From positions 1 through 64,000 of the forward strand of contig JACCGJ010003123.1 of NCBI GenBank assembly GCA_013407085.1: DNA of 64,000 bases, read 5' to 3'. Positions within the stretch are counted from its first letter, which is position 1, and every line of letters begins with the position of its first letter. This stretch comes from Atriophallophorus winterbourni (taxonomy: Eukaryota; Platyhelminthes; Trematoda; Plagiorchiida; Microphallidae). The position numbers and the translations under genes were made by a program. Below the pieces are notes generated by a model. That model was given only the letters and a program-made list of their open reading frames with translations, was not told where the DNA came from and did not search any database. Below are positions 1 through 11,059 of this stretch, one piece after another.

Positions 1-42
1 TGCTTTTTAGACCATTAAAAACCTTGAATTACCTTGACTATC
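1..42 (+). mobile_element. 3' tail of a CR1-like family A element, cut by the window edge
   Basis: The first bases, TGCTTTTTAGACCATTAAAA, match the 3' end of the copy finishing at 47,545 and are followed by the same TTGAATT-type tail. Only the last ~40 bp of the element are inside the window; the body lies to the left. Confidence 0.6.
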
Positions 43-106
43 GGAGCATATTCCTGAGTTGATTTGACTTTAAAGAGAATATTTGAACTACTAAAATGGC
101 TTTCCA

Positions 107-109
<3 letters not shown>

Positions 110-141
<32 letters not shown>
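110..141. repeat. (AT)n microsatellite
   Basis: About 16 uninterrupted AT dinucleotides. Confidence 0.95.
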
Positions 142-142
<1 letters not shown>

Positions 143-143
<1 letters not shown>

Positions 144-954
144 GTATCATTCCATTTTTGAAGCTGTTTAATAGTTTTCCGATTATTTCAAACGAATAGA
201 GCCGTATTAATATTACTTTAAGTTGCTATATATAACACTACATTAATAACCTCGTTCGAAATAAGATTTTTCTTGAGAAGTTAGACCTAATCAAAATATG
301 ACAGCCGATTGTTTTCCGGCTTCATTTGCATAATGATGACAACGTTTCTGTTACAACCAACTTTTTTCAACTTTCTTTACAATTAAAATGGAATGTTCGA
401 TAATCTGAAAACCGCGAATTGGTTTGAGTCAATTGCTGAAATAGGAAATGCAATGATATTTTTCAAAGAATAAAATACGATTCGAATCATCAAATAGACA
501 AAGAAGCAGTGCTTACTATGAAGGAAGGATGACGAAATGGTTGTCAAGGTTAGCTTCTTGAAAAATTATTTGAAAAAAGAATGAGCTTTATTCGGAATTC
601 AATAAATATAAAAATAGAACATGAGAGTCATCAGAGGAATTCTTTCGATATCATTTAAAATTTTACAATCCAGTTACAAGTTTCCAGTGAGAGATTTTAT
701 TAGCCAATGATACCCAGATACAAACAGTTTTACTTTTACGGGTTCAAATGAAGAAAAATGCATCTACGGACAGATATATACAATATTCACATTTGAGTTT
801 ACTCTCGCGATATGCAATATATCGCACCTTGTAAAGCTAATTGATATTTCAACATAGGAGTGAAAATATTCCAAGTGAATTTCATTGGCATGATGGACAA
901 TTTATGAGTTTAACATTAGAAACTGATTCTGACAGAACCGAGTTGTGAGTCGAG
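143..954. other. AT-rich non-coding stretch
   Basis: No repeat family, exon or RNA gene was recognised here. Confidence 0.5.
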
Positions 955-1149
955 ATGGCATCGTGTGTGCCTAAGGTGGTGGAGTGGCCAGACCTGGGTC
1001 CGCCATCGGATGGACTTATCCAAAGTTACTTTGTCATATTCTCTGCAGCAAATCTAGAGAATAAATTCAAACGCAATATGTGTCCATTACAAGAGTTGAA
1101 ACGCTTATCAGACACTTTTAAGCGATGGGTGTTTCGCATCATCTCGTAA
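955..1149 (+). CDS. Small ORF of 64 codons, unknown
   Basis: An ATG-to-TAA frame of 64 codons with clearly higher GC than its surroundings. The peptide starts MASCVPKVVEWPDLGPP and contains CPLQELKRLSDTFKRW, a composition that looks coding. No splice sites, family motifs or second copy were found. It could be a single-exon peptide, an exon read with a fortuitous start, or a fragment of an old mobile element. Confidence 0.25.
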   Translation: MASCVPKVVEWPDLGPPSDGLIQSYFVIFSAANLENKFKRNMCPLQELKRLSDTFKRWVFRIIS

Positions 1150-1548
1150 AATAATCGCAGGGAATTCGACTGTATATAAGCTTTAAATTCATCACCTGTT
1201 TTACGATAAGCGATCCATGGACAAATTGTTGATTGGAATTTGTGTTAGGCGGGGAGGTAAACTCGAAAAATTAAATATTCTGCCTTAAAAGAAATGAAAC
1301 ATCTTGTTTAATTTATTTCAGTCCATTTGGGTTATCTAAAAAATATCACCATATTCACTTCATGATCGAAGCAAGCGAAATATTTGAGTTTTCGCTTGAT
1401 CACACATCGATATTTTTATTGATTACTAACGGTTTGACGTCGACTAAATAACGATTCTTTGCTCCTTGTTAGCAGCCCAGGCAAATGAGCGATTGCGCAA
1501 GTAAATTGAACACTACATTTTGAAACACAATTTGGTTCTAAAACTTAC

Positions 1549-1622
1549 TTTGTTTTATGAGCTGAGCGATACACTTTGGTGGCCTTAACTTCGAGGTTTG
1601 CTGGTCACTGAGGTTGAGACTA
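1549..1622 (-). CDS. Candidate internal exon, G2 region
   Basis: On the minus strand a pyrimidine-rich acceptor (tagtagttttcag) precedes a 74-nt open stretch that ends at a donor matching GTAAGT. It encodes 24 codons (SLNLSDQQTSKLRPPKCIAQ, then LIKQ), entered after one base and left after one base. The entry phase does not follow from the 3,409-3,555 exon, which ends in phase 0, so either an exon between them is missing or this belongs to another transcript. Protein unknown. Confidence 0.35.
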
Positions 1623-2002
1623 CTGAAAACTACTAATATAAAGGCTGTTTTCATCGAATCAATGATATTTCAAAATCCAACGATCGGTTACAATGAAAAC
1701 CTAAGTTATCCATGTTAATATAATAAAGTATTTCTAGAATAGGCTGTTGTGCAGTAAAGAATTCGTATGATAATAGAGAAAAAGTTAGAAAATAATCTGA
1801 AATAATCGATAATGTTTGCCAATGTTAATGAATAATATTTATTTAGATGAACATTTTTATTTAAACTTACGTGTTAATTTTGTAAACTTTCATTGACTTT
1901 TTTCAGAAATATAATCTGTAAAAATTAATAATTCCATTGCAGATATAGTCCATCAACGAATTACTATCAGCAAATTCATTTTAATGTGAAACGAATCGGA
2001 AA

Positions 2003-2290
2003 ATGGCGCTTGTATGCCACTGTTGGAAAAGGTTTTTACAACCAACCTGTTCAAACACATTAGCCTACATTCATGTAGCCGAGGGATCAAACCAATGACC
2101 ATGAACTAAAAGCTCATTTGCATGATTCTCCATCACACTCGCCGGGACCGGTTTCGTGCTGTTTGTACTCATCAGGTAGGGACAGTAAGATCAGGATCTG
2201 CATGCGCTTGAATCAGTGGAAGAATGGTAAACAAGTTGCGCTTATATGCCAATGTTGGATAGGGTGGGGTAAAACCACCTTGTTCAATTA
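2003..2290 (-). mobile_element. Hammerhead retrozyme-like repeat, about 1.2 units
   Basis: The segment GCGCTTGTATGCCACTGTTGG recurs, diverged, about 233 bp further on (2,237), so this is a tandem copy of slightly more than one unit. Between the two lies the hammerhead block (2,130-2,185) and a tRNA T-arm-like GGTTTGATCCC on the minus strand near 2,087. Same family as the copies at 6.7-7.3, 19.2, 24.6, 29.1, 38.1, 40.4 and 62.8 kb. Confidence 0.75.
2130..2185 (-). ncRNA. Hammerhead ribozyme motif, full core with damaged stem I
   Basis: Read on the minus strand: outer stem I CTGTC, inner CTAC, core CTGATGA, stem II GTAC-AAACA-GCAC with one mismatch, GAAA, then self-complementary CCGG followed by the cleavage triplet GTC. 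The 3' strand of inner stem I is CCGG instead of the expected GTGG or GTAG, which weakens pairing next to the cleavage site. The conserved core is complete. Confidence 0.65.
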
Positions 2291-3408
2291 AAAAAAAATT
2301 GTGTGCTATTGGTAAAAAAATGTAAAATTAGTTCGAAATATTCCGTATTATTGGACAATATTGATACATTATAATTAAATATAATGGTTATTTTTATTTA
2401 TTTGAACTATATAGGTAATTTAACGAATTTATATTGATTATTTAAAAATACAATCTACAAAAATTAATAATTTGGTTGCGTCTATATTCCATTAACCAAT
2501 TACCTTAATCTAATCGATTTTAATAGGAAATGAATTTGAAATTAGTTTTACGTTTTATTGCGCAGTATATAAAATATAATTTATTTTAAATCAACTTTGT
2601 TTAAATTTGAAAATGCATAATTTCTTCTGTGACAAAAAATTTAATTTCAAATGTCTAAAATTTTTCTAGAGATTTGCAACAAATTTATTGATTTATCATT
2701 TTGCATTAAATGACATTTTTCGCGTTTGTCCCAGTGTTTATGAATGCAGCACATTGTATTGCTTTCCAAATACAGCTGATATTTTTTTTCTAAAGTGTAG
2801 TTTAATAGTTTATTAGGAAAAAACGTTTAATTTAAAAAATACAAAAAATTAATTTGAACTTCAAAATATTTTTGAGACGTAATTAGCGAGAGGTCGGATT
2901 TCGGCATCATGAATCTCGTTTTTTCAGCAATCTATCCGAAAATTAATTCAATGTTACGAAACAGTAGAATGCTTCAACATACAAAATTCGATTAAATTAT
3001 TCTTACATTTCGGTTTATTTATTCATACGGTATGCTTAAAAGTTGATTTATTTATTTAAGATGGCACGTAATCTATACGTTGTTTGTTCTCGCGCAAAAA
3101 ACACGTACATGTTAGCGTCCATTTTGTGCTCTTTATATTCACTAGTTGGATACAGCGTGAACCGATTGCAAATTCATATGATATTTCGGGTAGTATTATA
3201 ACTATTTTATTCCCCTTGTTACCACCCTAAATCCAGATGGTAGAAATCCCGTCGTAAAATCCGAATATTCGGAAAATATATAAATGGGATTATGTTTTCA
3301 GTTAAATAATACAGTTTCCTACAGTACTTAGTTATGTATAGATTCGGCTATTCGTCCAATAGGCCTAAATTGACACTATTTTAAAATTGTATAAATCGAA
3401 TAACTTAC
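2291..3408. other. Very AT-rich non-coding stretch
   Basis: Probably intronic, since it lies between two candidate minus-strand exons. No repeat family or ORF recognised. Confidence 0.4.
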
Positions 3409-3555
3409 TGAAGTGATTTTGATCAAGTCAAGTGAAGATAGACGTGAATCTGTACCAAGTGACTCCCATCGATTCAGAGGGGATTTATCAGTTATTTGAA
3501 ACACTAGCGTGAAAAAGAATCCAAATGAGATATCCTTTGAAAAATGTGCATAGAA
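3409..3555 (-). CDS. Candidate internal exon, gene G2
   Basis: The minus-strand acceptor gccgccag is followed by 49 full codons and a textbook donor (TCA then GTAAGT). The peptide begins FYAHFSKDISFGFFFTLV and ends SSLDLIKITS. Length is a multiple of three, phase 0 to 0, and it follows in phase from the exon at 5,755-5,826. The same frame stays open upstream to a TAA at 3,601, so an alternative acceptor between 3,556 and 3,595 is possible. The frame above that stop (3,601-3,807) is also open for 68 codons, which may mark a longer decayed exon. Protein unknown. Confidence 0.45.
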
Positions 3556-5754
3556 CTGGCGGCACATGAAATTTCTGCTACTGACCCGGACTACTGAGTA
3601 CTATTCACAGATGGGTCGATAAGACCAATTGGAACAATGCTCGTATGCAATTTTATTACTCCCTGGATGAAGTGCCAAGCTGCCCCGATTATTTTTCCCG
3701 CTATGGGTATTCCACATTTCACGTTTGAGTATATCGTTGGAATCGGACTCTGTGCCTATTCCAAATGTACTCAACGGTGTGGGAACCGGGGTTAACTCAT
3801 TTCTCACGTTCTACAAGGTAGTGGAAATATTGGGTACCACTGCATTTAAATGAAGGAAGTTAGATAATGAGAAAAATGCATTTTGTTCGGTTTTTAATAA
3901 CAGAAAATCTTTGCCTTCAAATCAGAAGTTTTTTGTTCGTTTTTTAAATCAATGAACGTATTTTTTGCGTATTTGATATTCGAATCCAAAAACTCCCCAC
4001 ATTGCAACAACCCTGAAAATCTGTTATTTAATTCTTTTATTATGAGGGTTATTATACAACTACTTAACGATTGTATTAGCCATTTTCACTATAATAGAAT
4101 AACTAGTTGGCATAGAATAGAATAGAATTGTGTATCATCTTCTTTTATTTTCTTTAACAATAGCATAAATTACGCATTGTGTGATTTGTTTTGAAACGTG
4201 CCCTCGTAATTTTAAATGTCACTTTACTGCTAAAGTTAGATGTCAAATACTTCAAAGTGCTTTTGAACATCAATTTCATGTCCTAAGAACAACCGTGTAT
4301 TCAATCTGCTCTCACTTTGCAAAAAATAAAAAATGTTGTCTGTAGAAGGTATATTTTGATTTAGTTCTTAATTGTTGAACCGATTTTCTTCACTTTTCTG
4401 GAAATATTTATTTCAGCTAAAAAACAATTTAATAAAATTATATTTAATGTGTTGCGTAGATCACTCTAATTATTTTCTATTATCAGCATTTTAAGAATCT
4501 CCAAAGTCACAATAAAATCAGATTAGTTGTGAGAAAAATCTTATTTTTATTCAAAACGAAGTTGTTTGAAAATGTAAAATTCTATCCGCCATTTCGACTA
4601 ATCGCTCGATTTTGATTGGCCAATTCGAAAACAACACCAGACCATGTGAATCGATAAACTTTAGCGTGTGCAGCGAGTTGGTCCTCAGCGCGCGCCGTTT
4701 GTTTAGATGAATTTTGGAGAAAACACCTGTCAGCGTACGCAAAGCGAAATAAGCCGAGATTTGACAAATAAATTTATCGAATTGAAATTCGCAATAAAAA
4801 ATCGAAACTACAATTAATTCGTTTCTAAAATTAATTTTCTTCGCATATTTCAAGTCTATGATTCTTGTTTTATCCGGACGCACCAAGTTTGAACAAAACG
4901 ATCAATAGATCAGAAAAATAGGAATTTTCGTCAAAATGTAATTTGGCACGTTAGCGTTGAATAATCTGTTGAGCTCATTGTGCAAAATATAATTAAAAAC
5001 ATTGAGTTATTTGGGTTAGAATGAACTGGAATGTATAAAATTGGTTGATTTTGATGTGATTTACTCGCTGAGTGAGTTCAATAAGATCAGCTTCTAAGTA
5101 AACCAAGATTGAAAATGTGAATTTCAGCGCGAATCTTTACGAAATATTATCTCAAAAAGCTGAACAAAAGATAATTAATTAGACTTCATCTGCCGAAGTA
5201 ACAACCAGAATTTTCGGTAAAATAATTCGTCATTATTGTCAACAAATCTGGCAGCTCTAAAAATCAAACAAAAATATTTGAAATAGGTTTTTTTTCTAAA
5301 GTTAAGATAAACTCATTTTTTTGCAAAATCCTATGCCGTATCCAAAGGAGAACGAATCAATTTAGTTATAAGGAACGAACTGCAAGAATCACTATTAATA
5401 TCCTGATATTTCCATATCAAATTTCAAGCCCACACACATGTTAATATAATTTAGTGAATCCTACAGAAAACGGATATAATTCTGCAACGATAACGCACAA
5501 TTTTGTTCAAGAAACTCCGTATCAGTAAGAGATTAAAATGTAAACATTCGAAATAATGTTCAAGACATACAGTTGCAGAAAAATTTGACCCTGGATACAA
5601 CAGGTTGTCTACTGTTCTTCTCAAAAAATAATATTATATTAGGTCGCTGAGGTCACGTCTCCTTCTCTATGGATACGAAGTGGTATACGTGATATAATCT
5701 TATGTACTTGGATAGATGCTGGGAAGCCGCGGTTATTATTTTGTCTTTACCTAC
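3556..5754. other. Presumed intron with a GC-richer patch
   Basis: Mostly AT-rich. A CpG-containing patch at about 4,600-4,740 has overlapping open frames on both strands (111 codons on minus), but no splice-site pair or protein motif picks one. No mobile element recognised. Confidence 0.35.
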
Positions 5755-5826
5755 CTCACTTCCGACTATGGATAAAGCACATTTTTCAAAAAATTGCAAC
5801 CGCCGAATGTTTTGAACGACAAAACG
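5755..5826 (-). CDS. Candidate internal exon of 72 nt, gene G2
   Basis: One of the best splice-site pairs in the window: acceptor tttatgtttcctcag and donor GAG followed by gtaggt, enclosing 24 codons (RFVVQNIRRLQFFEKCALSI, then VGSE) in phase 0 at both ends. It joins in phase to the exon at 8,914-9,074 upstream and to 3,409-3,555 downstream. Function unknown. Confidence 0.5.
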
Positions 5827-6659
5827 CTGAGGAAACATAAATTGACAAATCAAACACTGCGATTGATTGCAAGATGAAAATATTTATGGTGATATTCAGC
5901 AGAAGAATGAAAGGAACATGATACGTATCAAATGAAAATTCATCTGATACGCATGATTTTTAACACATAATTTAATATTACATCTTACATCCATGCTTAA
6001 GTGTAAATGATACGATAACGTAAAAGCAAGCGTAATGTGAAAATGAGAGTTTAATGAATAATAATATATGTGAAAAATTATAGGATCTTTTCAAATGAGT
6101 TTCAAAAACGCTACTATAATATTTGTTGATACATTTTTCTGTTCTCTGCAACCTATTTGCCTTCGTATTTGAAAATAAGTGGTGGCTACAGTGTTTCCAA
6201 GATTCCAAGTTTGAAGATGTTTCAATCAAGAAAAATACTTTTCAGATCAATGCATGATTTCGAAGAACCAAGAAATTGTGCAAACATATTTTGAAGAATT
6301 TCAGATTTGGCGGACGTGCCATTCAAATATTACGCGGGTCTACTATTTTTATTCCGAATGTAGCTTCGTCATCCTCAGTGCAAGGCAATCGTACGGCGAT
6401 CTGAACTGAAATATTTTTGAGTAAGTCAAGATTCAGCCAAATAAACTTCTTCGTCACCAGACACAACCAGAAATGTCATCGTCGGGTAATCGATATCGAT
6501 TAGTTTCCAAAACTATTTATGTTGAGACCTAAAAACACTTCCAATCGATTCCCAACATTGTGCCTGATAATTATCAAGATTTAAGCGACTCCAACTTGAA
6601 ACAAGTCTATTTGAGGAACAACAACCGTGATTGATGAAGCTGAATAATGATTTGAATTA
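5827..6659. other. Presumed intron sequence
   Basis: AT-rich, no supported feature. Confidence 0.4.
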
Positions 6660-6975
6660 CTGAGTTGTCTATATTCCCCCACTGTCACTCCACAAGCGGT
6701 TTTGGCCGTTTGCTGTCATCAGGTGGATACACTAAGATAAGAATCAGCTGAAACAGTGGAAAGGTGGTTAACAAAGCTAGGCATTGAAAATATAGTAAAT
6801 AGTCTTCGTACAACGGTCCACCATGTTCAAACAACGAATCACGGAGTGAGTACCATTCAAGAACGGAAACGTATTGTGTGACTCACGTTCTACAGATAAT
6901 CCACCCGTGATTTCACTCTCTTTGGTTTCATTAATAAGGTACAGCAAACAAAATATTCATTTGCATGCTTTTCCG

Positions 6976-7022
6976 TTACACACCCCACGACTAGTTTCGT
7001 GCTTTCATCAAGTAAGATCGGG
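6976..7022 (-). ncRNA. Degenerate hammerhead ribozyme with stem II deleted
   Basis: On minus: TTGATGA then AAGCAC, GAAA, CTAG, TC. Stem II keeps only its 3' half. The self-complementary stem III tetramer is CTAG instead of CCGG, so the palindrome is retained though both halves changed. Probably inactive. Confidence 0.5.
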
Positions 7023-7188
7023 ATCCACAAGCGCTTGAAACAGTGGAGGAATGATAAGCAAGGAGCGCTTGTATGTCACTGTTGGATAAGGCTGGTACGA
7101 CCAACCTGTTCAACCACATGTGTCCAAACACATGTTTAATGGGGTTGAACCCATAACGATGAAACAAAATATTCATTTGCATGCTTTT

Positions 7189-7244
7189 CCGTCACACACA
7201 CTACGACCTGTTTCGTGTTGTTTGCACTCATCAGGTAGGGACAG
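7189..7244 (-). ncRNA. Best-preserved hammerhead ribozyme (type I)
   Basis: Minus-strand order: CTGTC (outer stem I), one bulged C, CTAC (inner stem I), CTGATGA core, stem II GTG/CAC closed by a loop containing AAACA, GAAA, a four-base stem III tract CAGG, cleavage triplet GTC, GTAG pairing perfectly with CTAC, a seven-base internal loop TGTGTGT, then GACGG pairing with CTGTC. The one-by-seven stem I loop facing the stem II loop is the arrangement that gives natural type I hammerheads their tertiary contact. Stem III is so short that cleavage would probably need a dimer, as in newt satellite ribozymes. Confidence 0.8.
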
Positions 7245-7513
7245 TAAGATCAGGATCCGCAAGAGCTTGAAACAGCAAGGTTATCATAATTTGTCAAGTC
7301 AAACGATTGAGACAACCTTTTTCAACATCAAAATTTGAGCCTGCTATCTAATTACTGATGGATCAATCTAATTGATTTGTATCGATTTGCTCTTGTATAC
7401 TAGCAAAACTCAAATAACACAAACTTGACACAGATTGTCCAAGGTCATTTAACTTGGCCGCATGAACATCAGAGCGCTATCACAAGCATGTTAGGACTCG
7501 CAATTCACCCCGG

Positions 7514-8480
7514 TCACATTAAAAACCGTGTTTTGTTGAACGAAAAAATATTTTTGTTCATAACTTCTTTTGAAACAACCGCATATGGTTCACCTATCCA
7601 ATAAGAATTATCCAGCCTAAATCGGGTTTTATTTACTATTTGAGACTGTAAATGGCTTGCACATGATGATTTTGAGTTTTCACAATCAGGAATTTGAAAC
7701 GGTTCCAAAGATTTGCGCGTTTCATGGTCGAGGAGTTGGAACAGCCGATGGAACTTTTCGCTTGAGTTCGCACGGTCCAGGATCGAATAATGCATTTTAG
7801 ATTTATGGAATGGTTATTAAGCTAAATTTCCGCCATACTCAGCTGTCAAATTGCTTAAAATTTATTGTAATGATTAGTTTTCTTGTTGATAACTCTACCT
7901 GCACATATCGCCGTTTTTTGACTTTTTGGGAATATCGCAAATCTTCAAGTAAAGCAATCCAGTCTTGTTTCAGTGAGGGGATTGTAACACTGATGAGATG
8001 GCGAACAAGTTATACCAGTTTTGTCAAGTCAAATTTGTCAGGAAAACAATGTTTGTCATCCAACATTTCTAGCAATTGGACGCTGACTACCAAGGTCTAG
8101 CACGGAGAAACCTGAGTAATTTTGCAATAAGTTCTGAGTGAACTTCTTTTCTAATCCGCTACTAGCTTAAAGCCTTGAATGTTATCCAGATTCTCTTCCC
8201 CAGTTAACAAATTGGTGCGAAAATGTTTTCTATCAACACCTAACATATGGTGTGCTAGGAAAATGTTCCACGCTATGATTTATGACGGGTTGAAAAACGC
8301 AATCTCCCTCTTGATTGCTCCATGCGTTCAGCGCAATATCTACAGACAGTTATTATCTTGCGAAAAAGCTTTGTAGATGTTTCCATCTTGTTTGGTGTCG
8401 AAACATTTAAAAGAACTCTGAATCTGTCCTCTTCTTGCTTCCAGACACGTTTTATGTATCTATGATTTTCTACAGCTATT
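7514..8480 (-). pseudogene. Decayed coding region, family unknown
   Basis: The minus strand carries a run of coding-looking segments in shifting frames broken by a few stops: YIKRVWKQEEDRFRVLLN near 8,440; TNLLTGEENLDNIQGFKLV near 8,190; SVTIPSLKQDWIALLEDL near 7,970; and FHRLFQLLDHETRKSLEPF in the 93-codon ORF 7,514-7,795. The density of stops argues for a dead gene or dead transposon rather than clean exons, although CAG followed by gtagag near 7,900 could be a donor. No catalytic motif was recognised. Confidence 0.35.
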
Positions 8481-8913
8481 TAACAATTAATTCAATAATT
8501 TTAAATTTAAAAACCAGCTTTTAACTACCGAAATTATAAGTTGAATACTTTTGTTTTTTTCAACGCCAGGAAAATTTAAGATTTAATATTGACTGTTTAT
8601 TTTAAATTTCGTTAAAAAATCGATATAATATATTATTTTTAATTTTCATTCATTTTCGATATGTTGCAACATGTATTTGACAGAAATGGGGAAATATTCC
8701 CATCAGCAAACCATATCGGGTTTCCGTTGAAACGGTTGAATTTCGATCGAAATAAATTCGGTACATAAATGAAAATGTATACATCGATTGCTCACAAGCG
8801 ATCGAAAAGATTACGCGTAATTGAACAACTTTGGTTAAAACAGAATAGTCGGTGCGATTATAGAAATATTATGAAGGTCACGCGATGGTTTTTAATATTT
8901 CCACGAAAGTAAC

Positions 8914-9074
8914 CTGAAAATTAGGAATGAATAAGGCAGATTGACATGCGTCTAAATTGGCGTCCATAGGCGGTGAAAATATGTTCATACACTTGGAGCA
9001 AGTAATTAAAATTCGTGGACAGAAAATAGGTTCATCGTTTGCACTAATTTGCTGCCTATCCAAATAGTTGGATG
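8914..9074 (-). CDS. Candidate internal exon with cysteine pairs, gene G2
   Basis: Acceptor gatatgtactcag and donor CAG followed by gttact enclose 161 nt: two bases that complete a split codon, then 53 codons. The peptide includes DEPIFCPRILITCSKCMNIF, with a C-x2-C pair, and ends ALFIPNFQ. The entry phase fits the exon at 26,222-26,378 (ends after one base) and the exit phase fits 5,755-5,826. No stop in frame. A metal-binding pair is possible, but the family is unknown. Confidence 0.5.
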
Positions 9075-11059
9075 CTGAGTACATATCTTTTTAACAGAAT
9101 TTTTTGAGTGAGCGAAGGTTAATTCATCCGTTCGTGAATACATCACATAAAATATATGATATGGTATGATATTCTTATGATCTTTTTCATAATCCTCCAT
9201 ATGATATAATTTTGAAATTTAAGGTGTGCGGTATAGTGACCTGTTCATCAAACGTGTTTAAAACTTGAAATCATTTCAAAGGATTTCAAAGGATTTAATG
9301 AGCTCAACCACCGGCCGAACATAAAAAATTGAAATCTGCTTATTTCGAAGAACCTATGGGGAAATGTTTGATTATACAATATTTGGAAAAGTATGATTTG
9401 ATCATAGTCCATCCAATTTCGTTTTAACCCATGCAACCTATTTGAGTGGTTAACGGCAGAGCGCAAAATGGTTCAAGTAAAACAGATACGAATCGGATAA
9501 AGAGAGCCTTAATATTTTAAACGGGATCGAGGACACCTAGAGTGTATATTCATAGGTCCGATACTTCTGAGTGTTCTTTCCCAAGAAGAGCACTTGTAGC
9601 GGCAGGTTTAGTGGATTAGATATTCGGTAAAGTAAGATACGTTCTCCCCTGATTCTTCGATTTTTGAAGTCAATCAAATTCATGTGAGTTATTCTAACTT
9701 GATACGGCATATTTTGCATGCGGAGCACTAGTTTCGTTGAACGATGATAAATTCATTGCAAAAATTCGATGTCCTTCTTGATAGAAGGAGACCGGAATAT
9801 TCTTAACCGGGCTCAGGTATGTTTTTATGATCTGTGTTAATTTTCGCCAAGGAAATTTCCGTCTGGATTGATCGATGACATTTTACGCTTTTGTGAAAGC
9901 AAAGGTTGTGTGAAGTAATATTTTGAGCTGTGCACTTTTTGATAAGTTAACTTTATGTGGATTAAGAATTGCAATGCATGCAGTTGTATCATTTGAAGGC
10001 TTTAGTAACTTTTCCAATGAAGGTATGGCAAATCCAAAGGTTCAAGCATGTTTCACTTTTGGTTATATCAAAAAACACTTATTCAACCATTCCTTTTTCC
10101 ACGACCAATGATTGTCGATTAATTAAGTTCCTCCATGTGAAAAAAATCACACCTCTACAAATAAATCATGCATCAAGGATTTCCCATGTCAGTGGTGAAA
10201 CGAGCCAAAGCCTGACAACTCCATTTGTGTTACATGGATACACCGTATGTTGCTTACTGAAGTTATATCAAACACGCTTTTCCTGGAATGCTTTCATTTT
10301 ATTAAAAGATTTGAAACAATTTGGCGACAGTTGAAGGAATGAAGCCCGTCTTTCTACTTACTTTTATTTTAGTTCGACATGATTTTCATTTTCTTATTCC
10401 AACAAGAACGCTTCTGTAGACGAAAAACTAATATTCGGGCCAAATCTGGTTTCGAAATCGCTATTCAATATGAATGTTTCATGTGTTGATAATAGATTAA
10501 GTCTGATTCAATAAACAAGAAAAATAAGAAGTCTGATGTGTTTCAGACGTGGGAAGTGAGCAATCATTTTTTCCAATTGGACTAAAGCCTATTGTAACAT
10601 TTATAAAAAGATTTTTATTTACAAAAATGATAAAATCGTTCGAGAATAAATCAAATATCATATAAATGAACTCTTTTTCTCTATCACATTGAGTTTCATA
10701 AAAAAAACTCAGTTTGCATTTTAGTCGGGTGATGGTGCAATGTAGCTCTGAAATTCTGGTTTTTATTTTTGAAAATTTATGGCTTTTGTGACGAAAATGT
10801 TTTCAAGGTTCCTCGATCATTTTGCTGCATACCCAAATATAATTCCCAAAATCCATTCCGTTTCATAGATTACAGGAATGGGTGTTTCGAAATTGTTCGT
10901 AAAAAAACTTTTTACAGACAAGCGTATTCGAAAATTTTATATGGAATCATTCTATGAGTAGTGTGGTCTTTGGAATTGTTGCTCGTTAAAACGTTTACCT
11001 TGGAAAAGGTTCTGTTGCGTTGGAAAATTTTGTTCCAGTTCTTCAAAGTACATTTCTGT
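9075..11059. other. Presumed long intron, no supported gene
   Basis: AT-rich. A 121-codon plus-strand ORF (9,969-10,334) has no homology I can recognise and no convincing splice sites. The last few hundred bases may include the decayed 3' UTR of the family B element that follows. Confidence 0.35.

Larger units (their letters stand above)
6660..7300 (-). mobile_element. Tandem array of the hammerhead retrozyme-like repeat
   Basis: Three successive ribozyme blocks (around 6,680-6,730, 6,976-7,022 and 7,189-7,244). The motif AAATATTCAT occurs at 6,951 and again at 7,167, a period of 216 bp for the two better-preserved units. The left unit is strongly diverged (GAAA has become CAAA), the middle one has lost most of stem II, and the right one is nearly intact. 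The direct tandem arrangement resembles RNA-derived multimers of retrozymes. Confidence 0.75.

Noticed and set aside
3575..3807. Plus-strand TDGS as an RNase H motif
   Set aside because: Only the four-residue motif is present; the following residues do not continue an RNase H fold and no RT lies upstream.
8914..9074. Gene G2 as folliculin (longin-DENN protein)
   Set aside because: A loose spacing of C-x2-C, a G-E pair and an R-W pair reminded me of folliculin, but identities are too few and the 26.2-kb exon does not fit its N-terminus.
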